Of a stretch of DNA of 18,999 bases, positions 7,369-14,516 are shown one piece after another. A program made the position numbers and the translations under genes. The stretch is from positions 1-18,999 of the forward strand of contig JALRIY010000016.1 of assembly GCA_023255285.1 (NCBI GenBank). Reading direction: 5' to 3'. Origin of the DNA: Algoriphagus sp. Its GTDB lineage: Bacteria; Bacteroidota; Bacteroidia; Cytophagales; Cyclobacteriaceae. The notes under the pieces were generated by a model. The model was not told the DNA's origin. It did not search any database and saw only the letters and a program-made list of their open reading frames with translations. How positions within the stretch are numbered: position 1 is the stretch's first letter; each line of letters begins with the position of its first letter.

Positions 7369-9261
7369 ATGGCTACAGCGACAGTTGCATCTCAAAACAC
7401 AGTAGTTCACGAGCACCAAGATCATCATGAGCATGAGCATCATGATAATTTTATCACCAAATATCTTTTTACCACAGATCATAAAATGATCGCCAAGCAG
7501 TTTTTGGTAACTGGTATGTTTTGGGCACTTATTGGTGGATTTCTTTCTACATTATTCCGTCTTCAACTTGGATTTCCAGACATGAATTTGGAATTCCTTC
7601 GTCCTATTTTAGGGGGCTGGATTGATGAAGCTGGAAAGTTAGATCCTACATTCTACCTAGCACTGGTAACGATGCACGGAACCATCATGGTATTCTTTGT
7701 ATTGACTGCCGGTTTGAGTGGTACTTTCTCTAATTTCTTGATTCCACTTCAGATTGGAGCTCGAGACATGGCTTCTGGATTTATGAACATGCTCTCCTAC
7801 TGGTTCTTCTTTGTATCTGGTGTCATTATGTTTATTTCTCTTTTTCTAAAAACAGGTCCTGCAGGGGGTGGCTGGGTGGTTTATCCACCATTGTCTGCCT
7901 TGGAACAAGCAATTCCTGGTTCTGGAATGGGAATGACACTTTGGTTGATTGCAATGGTGTTTTTTATCGCATCTTCTTTATTAGGAGGAATTAATTACAT
8001 CACCACAGTAATCAACCTGCGAACCAAAGGAATGTCTTTCTCTAGACTTCCATTGACGATCTGGGCCTTCTTTCTAACTGCTGTTATTGGACTTTTATCC
8101 TTTCCAGTTCTTTTTGCTGCAGCACTTTTATTGGTGTTCGACCGTAGTTTTGGTACTTCATTTTACCTCTCTGATATTTATGTGGCGGGCGAAGCTTTGC
8201 CAAATACGGGCGGTAGCCCAGTCTTGTATCAGCACTTATTCTGGTTTTTAGGACACCCTGAAGTGTACATCGTATTACTGCCAGCATTGGGAATCACCTC
8301 CGAGGTAATTGCTACCAATGCACGCAAACCAATCTTCGGATACAAGGCAATGATCATTTCCATGTTAGGAATTACTATTCTTTCCTTCATTGTATGGGCT
8401 CACCATATGTTCGTATCAGGGATGAATCCATTCCTTGGATCGATCTTCATGTTCTTGACTCTTATTATTGCAGTACCATCGGCAGTAAAGGTATTTAACT
8501 ATTTAACTACTCTTTGGAGAGGAAATTTGATATTCACTCCTGGAATGTTGTTTTCCATTGGTTTGGTATCTTTCTTTATTTCTGGAGGATTGACTGGTAT
8601 TTTCTTGGGTAATTCAGCCATTGATATTCAATTGCACGACACTTATTTCGTAGTTGCTCACTTTCACTTAGTAATGGGATCTGCCTCTTTCTTTGGTTTG
8701 ATGGCGGGGGTATACCATTGGTTTCCTAAGATGTTTGGCCGTATGATGGATGCCAAATTGGGTTATATTCACTTTTGGTTGACTTTCGTAGGGGTCTATA
8801 TGATTTTCTTTCCAATGCATTACATTGGCATTGCTGGTTTCCCAAGACGTTATTACTCTTGGACTAATTTTGAGTTTACCAATTCCTATACGGATTTGAA
8901 TATGTTTGTATCCATAGCAGCTATTATCACGTTTGCGGCTCAAGCGATTTTCTTATTCAACTTCTTCTACAGTATGTATAGAGGAAGAAAGGCAACGCTT
9001 AATCCTTGGAATTCGACTACGTTGGAATGGACGACTCCAATCCATCCAGGGCATGGTAACTGGCCTGGTGAGATCCCTACGGTATACAGATGGCCTTATG
9101 ATTATTCTAAGCCAGGTGCTGCTGAAGATTTTATTCCTCAGCATATTCCTCTGTCTCAGACTCCAGAATCCAACTTGCCACACGAACAAGAGTTAGTCAA
9201 GGTAGAGTTAGAGATTATGAGAGAGGAAGCGGATTTGGTAGCAAATGAGTCTAAACACTAA
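7369..9261 (+). CDS. coxA: Cytochrome c oxidase subunit I (haem a / haem a3-CuB, A1 type)
   Basis: This 630-residue catalytic subunit reduces O2 to water and pumps protons. Haem a ligands are His103 (TMHGT) and His433; the haem a3 ligand is His431 (VVAHFHLV). CuB ligands are His296 and His345-His346 (WAHHMF), with Tyr300 in GHPEVY as the His-Tyr cross-link partner. Glu298 in GHPEVY and Asp133 in IGARDMA mark an intact D channel, and Lys374 in PSAVKVF a K channel, so it is an A1-type haem-copper oxidase. A probable Shine-Dalgarno sequence, AAGGAAG, lies at 7360-7366. The first 27 residues are unusual, with seven His in residues 14-25 mixed with Glu and Asp, before the conserved KYLFTTDHK. The 3' end overlaps ctaA by 17 bp. 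Confidence 0.98.
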   Translation: MATATVASQNTVVHEHQDHHEHEHHDNFITKYLFTTDHKMIAKQFLVTGMFWALIGGFLSTLFRLQLGFPDMNLEFLRPILGGWIDEAGKLDPTFYLALVTMHGTIMVFFVLTAGLSGTFSNFLIPLQIGARDMASGFMNMLSYWFFFVSGVIMFISLFLKTGPAGGGWVVYPPLSALEQAIPGSGMGMTLWLIAMVFFIASSLLGGINYITTVINLRTKGMSFSRLPLTIWAFFLTAVIGLLSFPVLFAAALLLVFDRSFGTSFYLSDIYVAGEALPNTGGSPVLYQHLFWFLGHPEVYIVLLPALGITSEVIATNARKPIFGYKAMIISMLGITILSFIVWAHHMFVSGMNPFLGSIFMFLTLIIAVPSAVKVFNYLTTLWRGNLIFTPGMLFSIGLVSFFISGGLTGIFLGNSAIDIQLHDTYFVVAHFHLVMGSASFFGLMAGVYHWFPKMFGRMMDAKLGYIHFWLTFVGVYMIFFPMHYIGIAGFPRRYYSWTNFEFTNSYTDLNMFVSIAAIITFAAQAIFLFNFFYSMYRGRKATLNPWNSTTLEWTTPIHPGHGNWPGEIPTVYRWPYDYSKPGAAEDFIPQHIPLSQTPESNLPHEQELVKVELEIMREEADLVANESKH

Positions 9262-10324
9262 AAGTAAGATAAACAGCTACCTACGCCTTTCAGGAGTTAC
9301 TGTGGTAGCTGTTTATTTTCTAATTCTTGTAGGTGGAATTGTACGAAGTACCGGTTCAGGCATGGGCTGTCCTGATTGGCCAAAATGCTTTGGATCGATT
9401 GTACCTCCTACTCGGGTAGACCAACTTCCGGAAAATTACCAACAGATTTATTTAGAAAAACGTCTAGCAAAAAACGATCGATTTATAGCCACTCTTTCGA
9501 GTCTTGGATTTACCCAAACGGCTGATCAACTAGCAAGTGATAAATCGATATTGATCGAAGAGGAGTTTAATGCAACAAAAACGTGGATTGAGTACATCAA
9601 TCGCCTGATAGGTGTGGTCATTGGACTTTTAATATTTGCAACATTGATTAAATCCTTCTCCTTGTGGTCTCAAGACAAGTGGATTTCAATAACTGCTTTG
9701 ATTGCTTTTTTTCTAGTTGGGTTTACAGGTTGGATTGGTTCAATCGTTGTGTCAACCAACTTATTGGCCTGGATGATTACTTTACACATGCTACTTGCAT
9801 TGGCTCTGGTTGCTGTGCTTCTCTACAGTAACCGCAGGGCAGCTCGGCTAGTATTGATGCAAAATACAGTTCATCCTATGCCCAAGAAAATAGTATGGGT
9901 CTTAATTAGTGCAATGCTGTTGATGCTCATTCAAGTAATCTTGGGTACTCAGGTTCGAGAAGCTATTGATCAAGTATCTTTTGCGATGGGCAACCTCCTT
10001 CGAGAGGAATGGGTTGAAAATTCGGGTCTTGTTTTTTTGATTCATCGTTCATTTTCAATTTTGTTGGTGACTATACATGTGCTTTATTTTGGGTGGGCGA
10101 TGAAGTATTCATCTCGGAATAGTCCTTTTGCTATCTGGAATCAAGCACTTTTTGTGCTTCTGATTTTAGAAATTGCGTCTGGAATGGGGATGGCATATTT
10201 TGGAATACCTGCTTTTTTGCAACCAGTTCATTTATTAGTAGGATCCGTCCTTTTGGGAGTACAATTTATATTGATGCTTCGATTGAATGAAGCAGCACAA
10301 ATAAAAACTGAAAGTTACCTATGA
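9245..10324 (+). CDS. ctaA: Haem A synthase (CtaA/Cox15 family)
   Basis: This 359-residue eight-helix membrane enzyme oxidises the C8 methyl of haem O to a formyl group, giving haem A for CoxA. Family marks are GMGCPDWPKCFG with a Cys42/Cys48 pair in the first outer loop, WIEYINRLIG, and His181, His267 and His329 at the positions of the other haem ligands. In characterised CtaA and Cox15 the first ligand is a His in an EYxHR-type motif; here that position is Asn119, so only three of the four canonical His are present. The first outer loop between Cys48 and the motif is long (about 65 residues) and charged. The start overlaps the end of coxA by 17 bp, and the stop overlaps the ctaB start in ATGA, so the three are translationally coupled. 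Confidence 0.95.
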   Translation: MSLNTKSKINSYLRLSGVTVVAVYFLILVGGIVRSTGSGMGCPDWPKCFGSIVPPTRVDQLPENYQQIYLEKRLAKNDRFIATLSSLGFTQTADQLASDKSILIEEEFNATKTWIEYINRLIGVVIGLLIFATLIKSFSLWSQDKWISITALIAFFLVGFTGWIGSIVVSTNLLAWMITLHMLLALALVAVLLYSNRRAARLVLMQNTVHPMPKKIVWVLISAMLLMLIQVILGTQVREAIDQVSFAMGNLLREEWVENSGLVFLIHRSFSILLVTIHVLYFGWAMKYSSRNSPFAIWNQALFVLLILEIASGMGMAYFGIPAFLQPVHLLVGSVLLGVQFILMLRLNEAAQIKTESYL

Positions 10325-11226
10325 GTACTTTAGAGATGAATTCGGACAGTTTTGCAGGCTTACTAAAAAGTAGGTTATCTGCTTATTCTGATTTAATTAA
10401 ATTCCGTTTGTCTGCATTGGTTACCTTTTCAGCTGTTTTTGGATACATCCTTGGTGATCGGGGAATAGATTTTGGATGGTCAGGATTTTTTGGTTTGGTG
10501 CTGGGAGGTTTTTTTATTTCGGGTGCATCCGGTGCGGCCAACGAGATTATGGAGCGGGATCTGGATAAGTTGATGAAGCGAACTCAGAATCGCCCTTTGC
10601 CCTTACAGTTAATTTCTTTACAGGAAGCATATTGGTTTACAGGGTTGATTGCATTTTTGGGGATAGGCTTACTTTGGTTTTTTACCAATCCGTTGACTAC
10701 TGCCTTGGGCGTATTGAGTATGCTGCTTTACGTTTTTGCTTATACCCCGCTCAAACGTGTAGGACCTATTGCCGTATTTGTTGGCGCAATTCCTGGTGCA
10801 ATGCCTCCCTTGTTGGGATGGACTGCAGCCACTGGCGCGATTACATACGAAGCGTTAATTATTTTCGGGATTCAATTTATTTGGCAGTTTCCTCATTTTT
10901 GGGCAATAGCATGGGTAAGTGATGAGGATTACAAGCGTGCTGGATTTAAATTACTTCCAAGTGGTGGAGGGCAAGATTTGCATACTGCTATTCAAATTAT
11001 GATTTACACCCTTTTTCTATTGCCATTGGGTCTGTTACCTAGTTATTTTGGGTTAGTGGGTTTGAATTCAGGAATTGTTGCTACTGTATGTGGGGTATTG
11101 TTCTTGGCACAGACATTTTCATTGATGCGGGATTGTTCTCGAAAGTCAGCTTTGAAAATCATGTTTGGTTCATTTCTTTATTTGCCTGTGGTTCAAATTG
11201 CGTATTTATTAGACAAAATGCCTTAA
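10321..11226 (+). CDS. ctaB: Protoheme IX farnesyltransferase (haem O synthase)
   Basis: This 301-residue UbiA-superfamily prenyltransferase adds a farnesyl group from farnesyl diphosphate to the vinyl group of protohaem IX, giving haem O, the substrate of CtaA. The first Asp-rich motif is complete, with Asn74, Asp80, Asp82, Arg87 and Arg91 in NEIMERDLDKLMKRTQNRP. The second active-site loop has DEDYKRAGFKLLP at 201-213, and YTPLKR lies at 141-146. About nine membrane helices fill the rest, and the length is normal for the family. The ATG overlaps the ctaA stop (ATGA), and the next gene starts 3 bp after the stop. Confidence 0.97.
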   Translation: MSTLEMNSDSFAGLLKSRLSAYSDLIKFRLSALVTFSAVFGYILGDRGIDFGWSGFFGLVLGGFFISGASGAANEIMERDLDKLMKRTQNRPLPLQLISLQEAYWFTGLIAFLGIGLLWFFTNPLTTALGVLSMLLYVFAYTPLKRVGPIAVFVGAIPGAMPPLLGWTAATGAITYEALIIFGIQFIWQFPHFWAIAWVSDEDYKRAGFKLLPSGGGQDLHTAIQIMIYTLFLLPLGLLPSYFGLVGLNSGIVATVCGVLFLAQTFSLMRDCSRKSALKIMFGSFLYLPVVQIAYLLDKMP

Positions 11227-11229
11227 GTC

Positions 11230-11811
11230 ATGGAAAGTGAATTGAAATACATCGATATCGTCGAGCAGCCAATTAGTATGCATCCAAAAAAGTTTGCGCT
11301 TTGGTTGTTTTTAGTTACCGTGGTGATGATTTTCGCAGCCTTGACAAGTGCGTACATTGTACGTCAGGCAGAAGGCAATTGGCTGGAGTATGAATTGCCT
11401 GAGATATTTTGGTATACCTCTGGAATTGTAATTCTCAGCTCTATTGCACTTCAAGTGGCCTATTATTCTGCAAAGAAGGATAATTTTGTTGGGTTAAGGT
11501 TGGGTATGGTGCTTACGGTCCTACTCGGAATAGGCTTTTTAATTGGACAATGGTACAGTTGGGTAGCTTTGGTAGACCGCGAAGTTTTTTTTGTAGGGAA
11601 TCCTGCTGGATCTTTTTTGTATGTTTTCACTGGATTACATGCGGTTCACTTAATCAGCGGTGTGATATTTCTGATTATTGTATTAATTTCGACCTTTAGA
11701 TATAAAGTGCATTCACAAGCATTGAATACCTTGGATATGGCCGCAACGTATTGGCATTTCCTTGGAGGATTGTGGTTGTATTTGTTTTTATTTCTGCTTT
11801 TGAATCATTAA
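11230..11811 (+). CDS. Cytochrome c oxidase subunit III family protein, first copy (five-helix)
   Basis: This 193-residue protein has five membrane segments (about residues 23-43, 61-79, 91-112, 130-156 and 173-191). It carries the subunit III signature at the C-terminal end: FTGLHAVHLISG (131-142) and ATYWHFLGGLWLYLFLFLLL (172-191). Subunit III stabilises the CoxA proton-uptake side and binds lipid; it has no redox cofactor. The short five-helix form resembles CoxC/CyoC proteins that lack the first two helices of mitochondrial subunit III. It sits 3 bp after ctaB and is followed 26 bp later by a second, longer subunit III gene. The two are probably different structural subunits rather than recent duplicates, because their sequences are clearly different. 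Confidence 0.93.
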   Translation: MESELKYIDIVEQPISMHPKKFALWLFLVTVVMIFAALTSAYIVRQAEGNWLEYELPEIFWYTSGIVILSSIALQVAYYSAKKDNFVGLRLGMVLTVLLGIGFLIGQWYSWVALVDREVFFVGNPAGSFLYVFTGLHAVHLISGVIFLIIVLISTFRYKVHSQALNTLDMAATYWHFLGGLWLYLFLFLLLNH

Positions 11812-11837
11812 AAATTAACCCAGTACACTATTCATCT

Positions 11838-12614
11838 ATGTCTGCGCATTCTACCGTTATCGAAGCAAGCACGAAAAGAGGCGTTTGGGGAGGAGGAAAC
11901 GAACCCCTAAAAGCTAGCTATGGAAAACTCATGATGTGGTTTTTCCTACTTTCTGACATCTTTACTTTTGCTGCTTTTCTAATCAGCTATTTGGCCATTC
12001 GTGTCAGCTATCCTGCTTATGCGGGTGCTGCTGAAACCTTTACAGGTTCCAATGAGTACTGGCCGGTGCCAGAATTGGTATTTGAGGCGCTTCCATTCTT
12101 ACATGGAGTACATGCTCCACTGATTTTTGTAGGAATTATGACCTTTATCTTGATTGCTAGTTCGGTAACCATGGTATTGGCTGTTGAAGCTGGACATCGG
12201 AACGACCGAAATGATGTAGTAAAATGGATGCTTTGGACACTACTTGGAGGGATTACTTTCCTAAGTTGCCAGGCTTGGGAGTGGTCACACTTTATCCATG
12301 GAACAGATGGTGGCTCCTTGCTTACTTATGTAAATGGACTTGGACAGACTGTATCCGAAACCGTTTTTGGTGCTAATTTGATGGTTAATGAATACGGTCC
12401 AGCTTCTTTTGCACAATTATTTTTCTTTATTACTGGCTTCCATGGATTCCACGTGACCATTGGAGTTTTCTTGTTGTTCCTTTGTTTTTATCAAGCTGCA
12501 GTAGGGATTTACGACAAGCGTGGTCATTACGAAATGGTAGAGAAAATTGGCCTCTATTGGCACTTTGTAGATTTGGTTTGGGTATTTGTATTTACCTTAT
12601 TTTATTTGATCTAA
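11838..12614 (+). CDS. coxC: Cytochrome c oxidase subunit III, second copy
   Basis: The start chosen is ATG 11838, giving 258 residues. The frame is open further upstream to 11751, but that extension overlaps the preceding gene, and family similarity begins only at KASYGKLMMWFFLLSD. Subunit III marks are CQAWEWSHFI with the conserved Glu, FFFITGFHGFHVTIGV, and the C-terminal GLYWHFVDLVWVFVFTLFYL. Between the middle helices is an outer loop of roughly 35-40 residues (GTDGGSLLTY to NEYGPASFAQ) that is longer than in most bacterial CoxC. It is encoded between the first subunit III copy and subunit IV and should be part of the same aa3 oxidase. The gene name is given to this copy because its signature is the more canonical one. 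Confidence 0.93.
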   Translation: MSAHSTVIEASTKRGVWGGGNEPLKASYGKLMMWFFLLSDIFTFAAFLISYLAIRVSYPAYAGAAETFTGSNEYWPVPELVFEALPFLHGVHAPLIFVGIMTFILIASSVTMVLAVEAGHRNDRNDVVKWMLWTLLGGITFLSCQAWEWSHFIHGTDGGSLLTYVNGLGQTVSETVFGANLMVNEYGPASFAQLFFFITGFHGFHVTIGVFLLFLCFYQAAVGIYDKRGHYEMVEKIGLYWHFVDLVWVFVFTLFYLI

Positions 12615-12633
12615 GTATTTCAATTCGCATATT

Positions 12634-12963
12634 ATGGAAGTTCAAGACACTAAATCCACGCTTCAGGTAACACCTCGAAACGAAGAAAAAATCAAAAAAA
12701 TCTGGAAAACTGCTTTTATTCTCCTGGCAATAACGATAGGGGAGTTTATCATGGCCTTTACCATGGATAGAGGTATATTACTTTACACGCTGTTCATCTT
12801 GTTGACCATTTGGAAAGCCAAATACATCATGATGGAGTTTATGCACTTAGGTGACGAAGCTAAGCCACTCTTTTATTCCATCATTGTCCCGCTTATTTTC
12901 CTAGTTTGGCTAGTCATAGCATTGGTTAAGGAAGGATCAGATATCTTTTTGATGCGCTGGTAA
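12634..12963 (+). CDS. Cytochrome c oxidase subunit IV, short prokaryotic form
   Basis: This 109-residue protein has a charged cytoplasmic N-terminus (about residues 1-27) and three membrane segments, near 28-46, 48-66 and 82-101. The central IWKAKYIMMEFMHLGDE (59-75) matches the pattern of the prokaryotic subunit IV family (COX4_pro/CtaF type), which packs against CoxA and CoxC and helps assembly of the CuB site. No cofactor ligands are expected. It starts 19 bp after the second subunit III gene and is the last gene before a strong terminator, so it closes the structural part of the operon. Confidence 0.88.
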   Translation: MEVQDTKSTLQVTPRNEEKIKKIWKTAFILLAITIGEFIMAFTMDRGILLYTLFILLTIWKAKYIMMEFMHLGDEAKPLFYSIIVPLIFLVWLVIALVKEGSDIFLMRW

Positions 12964-12987
12964 ATTGAATAATAATTAAAAAAAGTT

Positions 12988-13020
12988 AGGTTGAAGTGAA
13001 TCACTTCAACCTTCTTTTTT
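12988..13020 (+). terminator. Rho-independent terminator after the oxidase structural genes
   Basis: A perfect inverted repeat has arms AGGTTGAAGTGA (12988-12999) and TCACTTCAACCT (13001-13012), with one unpaired central base; in RNA the innermost pairs would open to form the loop. A T-tract follows at 13015-13020, and an A7 run lies just upstream at 12978-12984, so it could work in both directions. It begins 24 bp after the subunit IV stop and ends 12 bp before the SCO start codon, leaving little room for a promoter between them. Confidence 0.88.
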
Positions 13021-13032
13021 GTTATAACCTAT

Positions 13033-13701
13033 ATGCGAAGTATTCGAATTCTTCAGGGCTTGGTCCTTGTGTGTATCTTGTTGATTCCTATCTTAATCTT
13101 TCTGTTTTTGAAGGGGTTTGGAAAAAATGAGTACGATTTACCCATTTTCTTTCAAACAGGTGTGGATAATCCATTTCAAGAATGCCCTATTTCCGATAGT
13201 TTGCAGCATTCTATTCCTGATTTTACGTTTACCAATCAGGATGGGCAGCCTTTCGGGAGGGCTCAAATGGAAGGAAAAATCACTATTGTGGATTTCTTTT
13301 TTACTTCTTGTCCCAGTATTTGTCCTGTGATGTCTAAGGAAATGGAGCGAGTGAATGATCACTTTCAAGATGAACCCAGTGTTCAAATTTTTTCTATCAG
13401 CATTGATCCCACCTACGACACACCTCAAGTTTTAAAAGCTTACGCAGAAGAACACCATGCAATTCCAGGCAAGTGGCAATTCCTTTCCGGATCAAAGGAA
13501 GAGACTTTTCAATTGGCTCGCTGTGGCTTTGTTCTTCCTGCTTTGGATGGGAATGGGGTACCTGATGATTTTGTACACAGTGATAAATTTATTTTAATCG
13601 ATGAGCAAGGTCGTATCAGGGGTTATTACAGCGGAACTACCCGTGAAGAGGTGGACCTGTTACTATTAGAAACAAAAATTTTACTTTATGGCAACAAATA
13701 A
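13033..13701 (+). CDS. SCO1/SenC-type copper chaperone for CuA assembly
   Basis: This 222-residue protein has an N-terminal membrane anchor (about residues 8-27) and an extracytoplasmic thioredoxin-fold domain. The copper-binding site of SCO proteins is complete: Cys93 and Cys97 in FFFTSCPSICPVM, and His182 in DDFVHSDKFILID. SCO proteins deliver copper to, or reduce the cysteines of, the CuA site in subunit II. SISIDPTYDTP and GKWQFLSGSKEE are further family marks. An additional Cys pair (Cys51 near the anchor and Cys162) is seen; its role is unknown. It starts 12 bp after a strong terminator, so expression needs read-through or an unrecognised promoter. Its 3' end overlaps the next gene by 14 bp. 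Confidence 0.94.
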   Translation: MRSIRILQGLVLVCILLIPILIFLFLKGFGKNEYDLPIFFQTGVDNPFQECPISDSLQHSIPDFTFTNQDGQPFGRAQMEGKITIVDFFFTSCPSICPVMSKEMERVNDHFQDEPSVQIFSISIDPTYDTPQVLKAYAEEHHAIPGKWQFLSGSKEETFQLARCGFVLPALDGNGVPDDFVHSDKFILIDEQGRIRGYYSGTTREEVDLLLLETKILLYGNK

Positions 13702-14251
13702 CACTCCACAACAAGGTTCTCAAGAAGCAAAGGTTAAAAATTGGATTGTTGGTATTTCTATAGCCATACCCTTGGCAGTTGCTGTGCTGTTGTTTATGCC
13801 AGCCAAACTCACGTCTTTGGGTGGCTGGGTGTATTTTCTTCCACACCTCAATGCAGTCATTAATTCTGCCGCTTCACTTGCATTGGTTTTTGCCTTGGTA
13901 TTTATAAAACAAAAGAAATACGGGTTGCATGGGGCTACTATGACGGTAGCTTTTATTCTTGGAGCGATATTTTTGGTCTCTTATGTCATCTACCACAGTG
14001 CTGCTGAAAGCACTCCTTTTGGAGGAGAGGGGTCTATTCGAACCGTTTATTATTTCTTGTTGATTACCCATATTTTGTTTGCAGCAATAGCACTTTTTCC
14101 GATTCTATTTGCCTACTACTACGGCTACACGAATCAGCGTGAAAAACACCGTAAAGTAGTAAAGTACGCTTATCCAATTTGGTTGTATGTGTCTGTTACT
14201 GGTGTAATCGTCTATTTGATGATTTCACCGTATTATACTCCTAATTTTTAA
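13688..14251 (+). CDS. DUF420 membrane protein, CtaM-like oxidase assembly factor
   Basis: This 187-residue protein has five membrane segments, near residues 19-37, 49-73, 84-103, 121-145 and 161-180. It carries the His-containing pattern of the DUF420 family: LPHLNAVINS with His53, GLHGATM with His81, YVIYHSA with His103, ITHILFA with His128, and REKHRKV with His154. DUF420 proteins of Firmicutes, known as CtaM/YozB, are needed for maturation of haem-A-containing oxidases, possibly through haem or copper handling. The same role here is an inference from the family and from its position between SCO and the CAMC protein. Its start lies inside the 3' end of the SCO gene (14-bp overlap). Confidence 0.88.
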   Translation: MATNNTPQQGSQEAKVKNWIVGISIAIPLAVAVLLFMPAKLTSLGGWVYFLPHLNAVINSAASLALVFALVFIKQKKYGLHGATMTVAFILGAIFLVSYVIYHSAAESTPFGGEGSIRTVYYFLLITHILFAAIALFPILFAYYYGYTNQREKHRKVVKYAYPIWLYVSVTGVIVYLMISPYYTPNF

Positions 14252-14270
14252 AGGTAATTGAAGAAAAAAG

Positions 14271-14516
14271 ATGAAATCTAAGTCGCTTTTCCTACTCATT
14301 ATAACTTTCTTTATCCACTTAGGTGCCATGGGGCAGTGTGCCATGTGCCGTGCTTCTGTAGAGAATAATGTTAGCAATGGAGACGCTTCAATAGGTGCAG
14401 GTTTAAATAATGGGATCTTGTATTTGGTAGTAATGCCCTATTTGATGGCTGGTATCATCGCCTTCTTCTGGTACAGGGCATCTAAAAAGAGGAAAGCTAA
14501 ACTCCAACCACGCTAA
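14271..14516 (+). CDS. Small membrane protein with extracytoplasmic CAMC motif, possible oxidase assembly factor
   Basis: This 81-residue protein has no family name I can assign. It opens with a signal-peptide-like stretch (MKSKSLFLLIITFFIHLGAMG) followed at once by QCAMCRASVENN, with Cys23 and Cys26. A short Gly/Asn-rich link (SNGDASIGAGLNNG) leads to one membrane segment (about residues 48-67) and a basic cytoplasmic tail (RASKKRKAKLQPR). The expected topology puts the CxMC pair just outside the membrane, where it could bind copper or take part in thiol exchange. It lies 19 bp after the DUF420 gene and probably shares its transcript. A purine-rich GAAGAAAAAAG precedes the ATG. That it is a real gene is well supported; the assembly role is inferred only from position and motif. 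Confidence 0.85.
   Translation: MKSKSLFLLIITFFIHLGAMGQCAMCRASVENNVSNGDASIGAGLNNGILYLVVMPYLMAGIIAFFWYRASKKRKAKLQPR

Noticed and set aside
11751..11837. Upstream extension of the second subunit III gene
   Set aside because: It is the shifted-frame reading of the preceding gene's last helix; family similarity begins after ATG 11838.
13138..13428. 96-codon minus-strand frame within the SCO gene
   Set aside because: It is antisense to the copper-site coding region and has no domain of its own.
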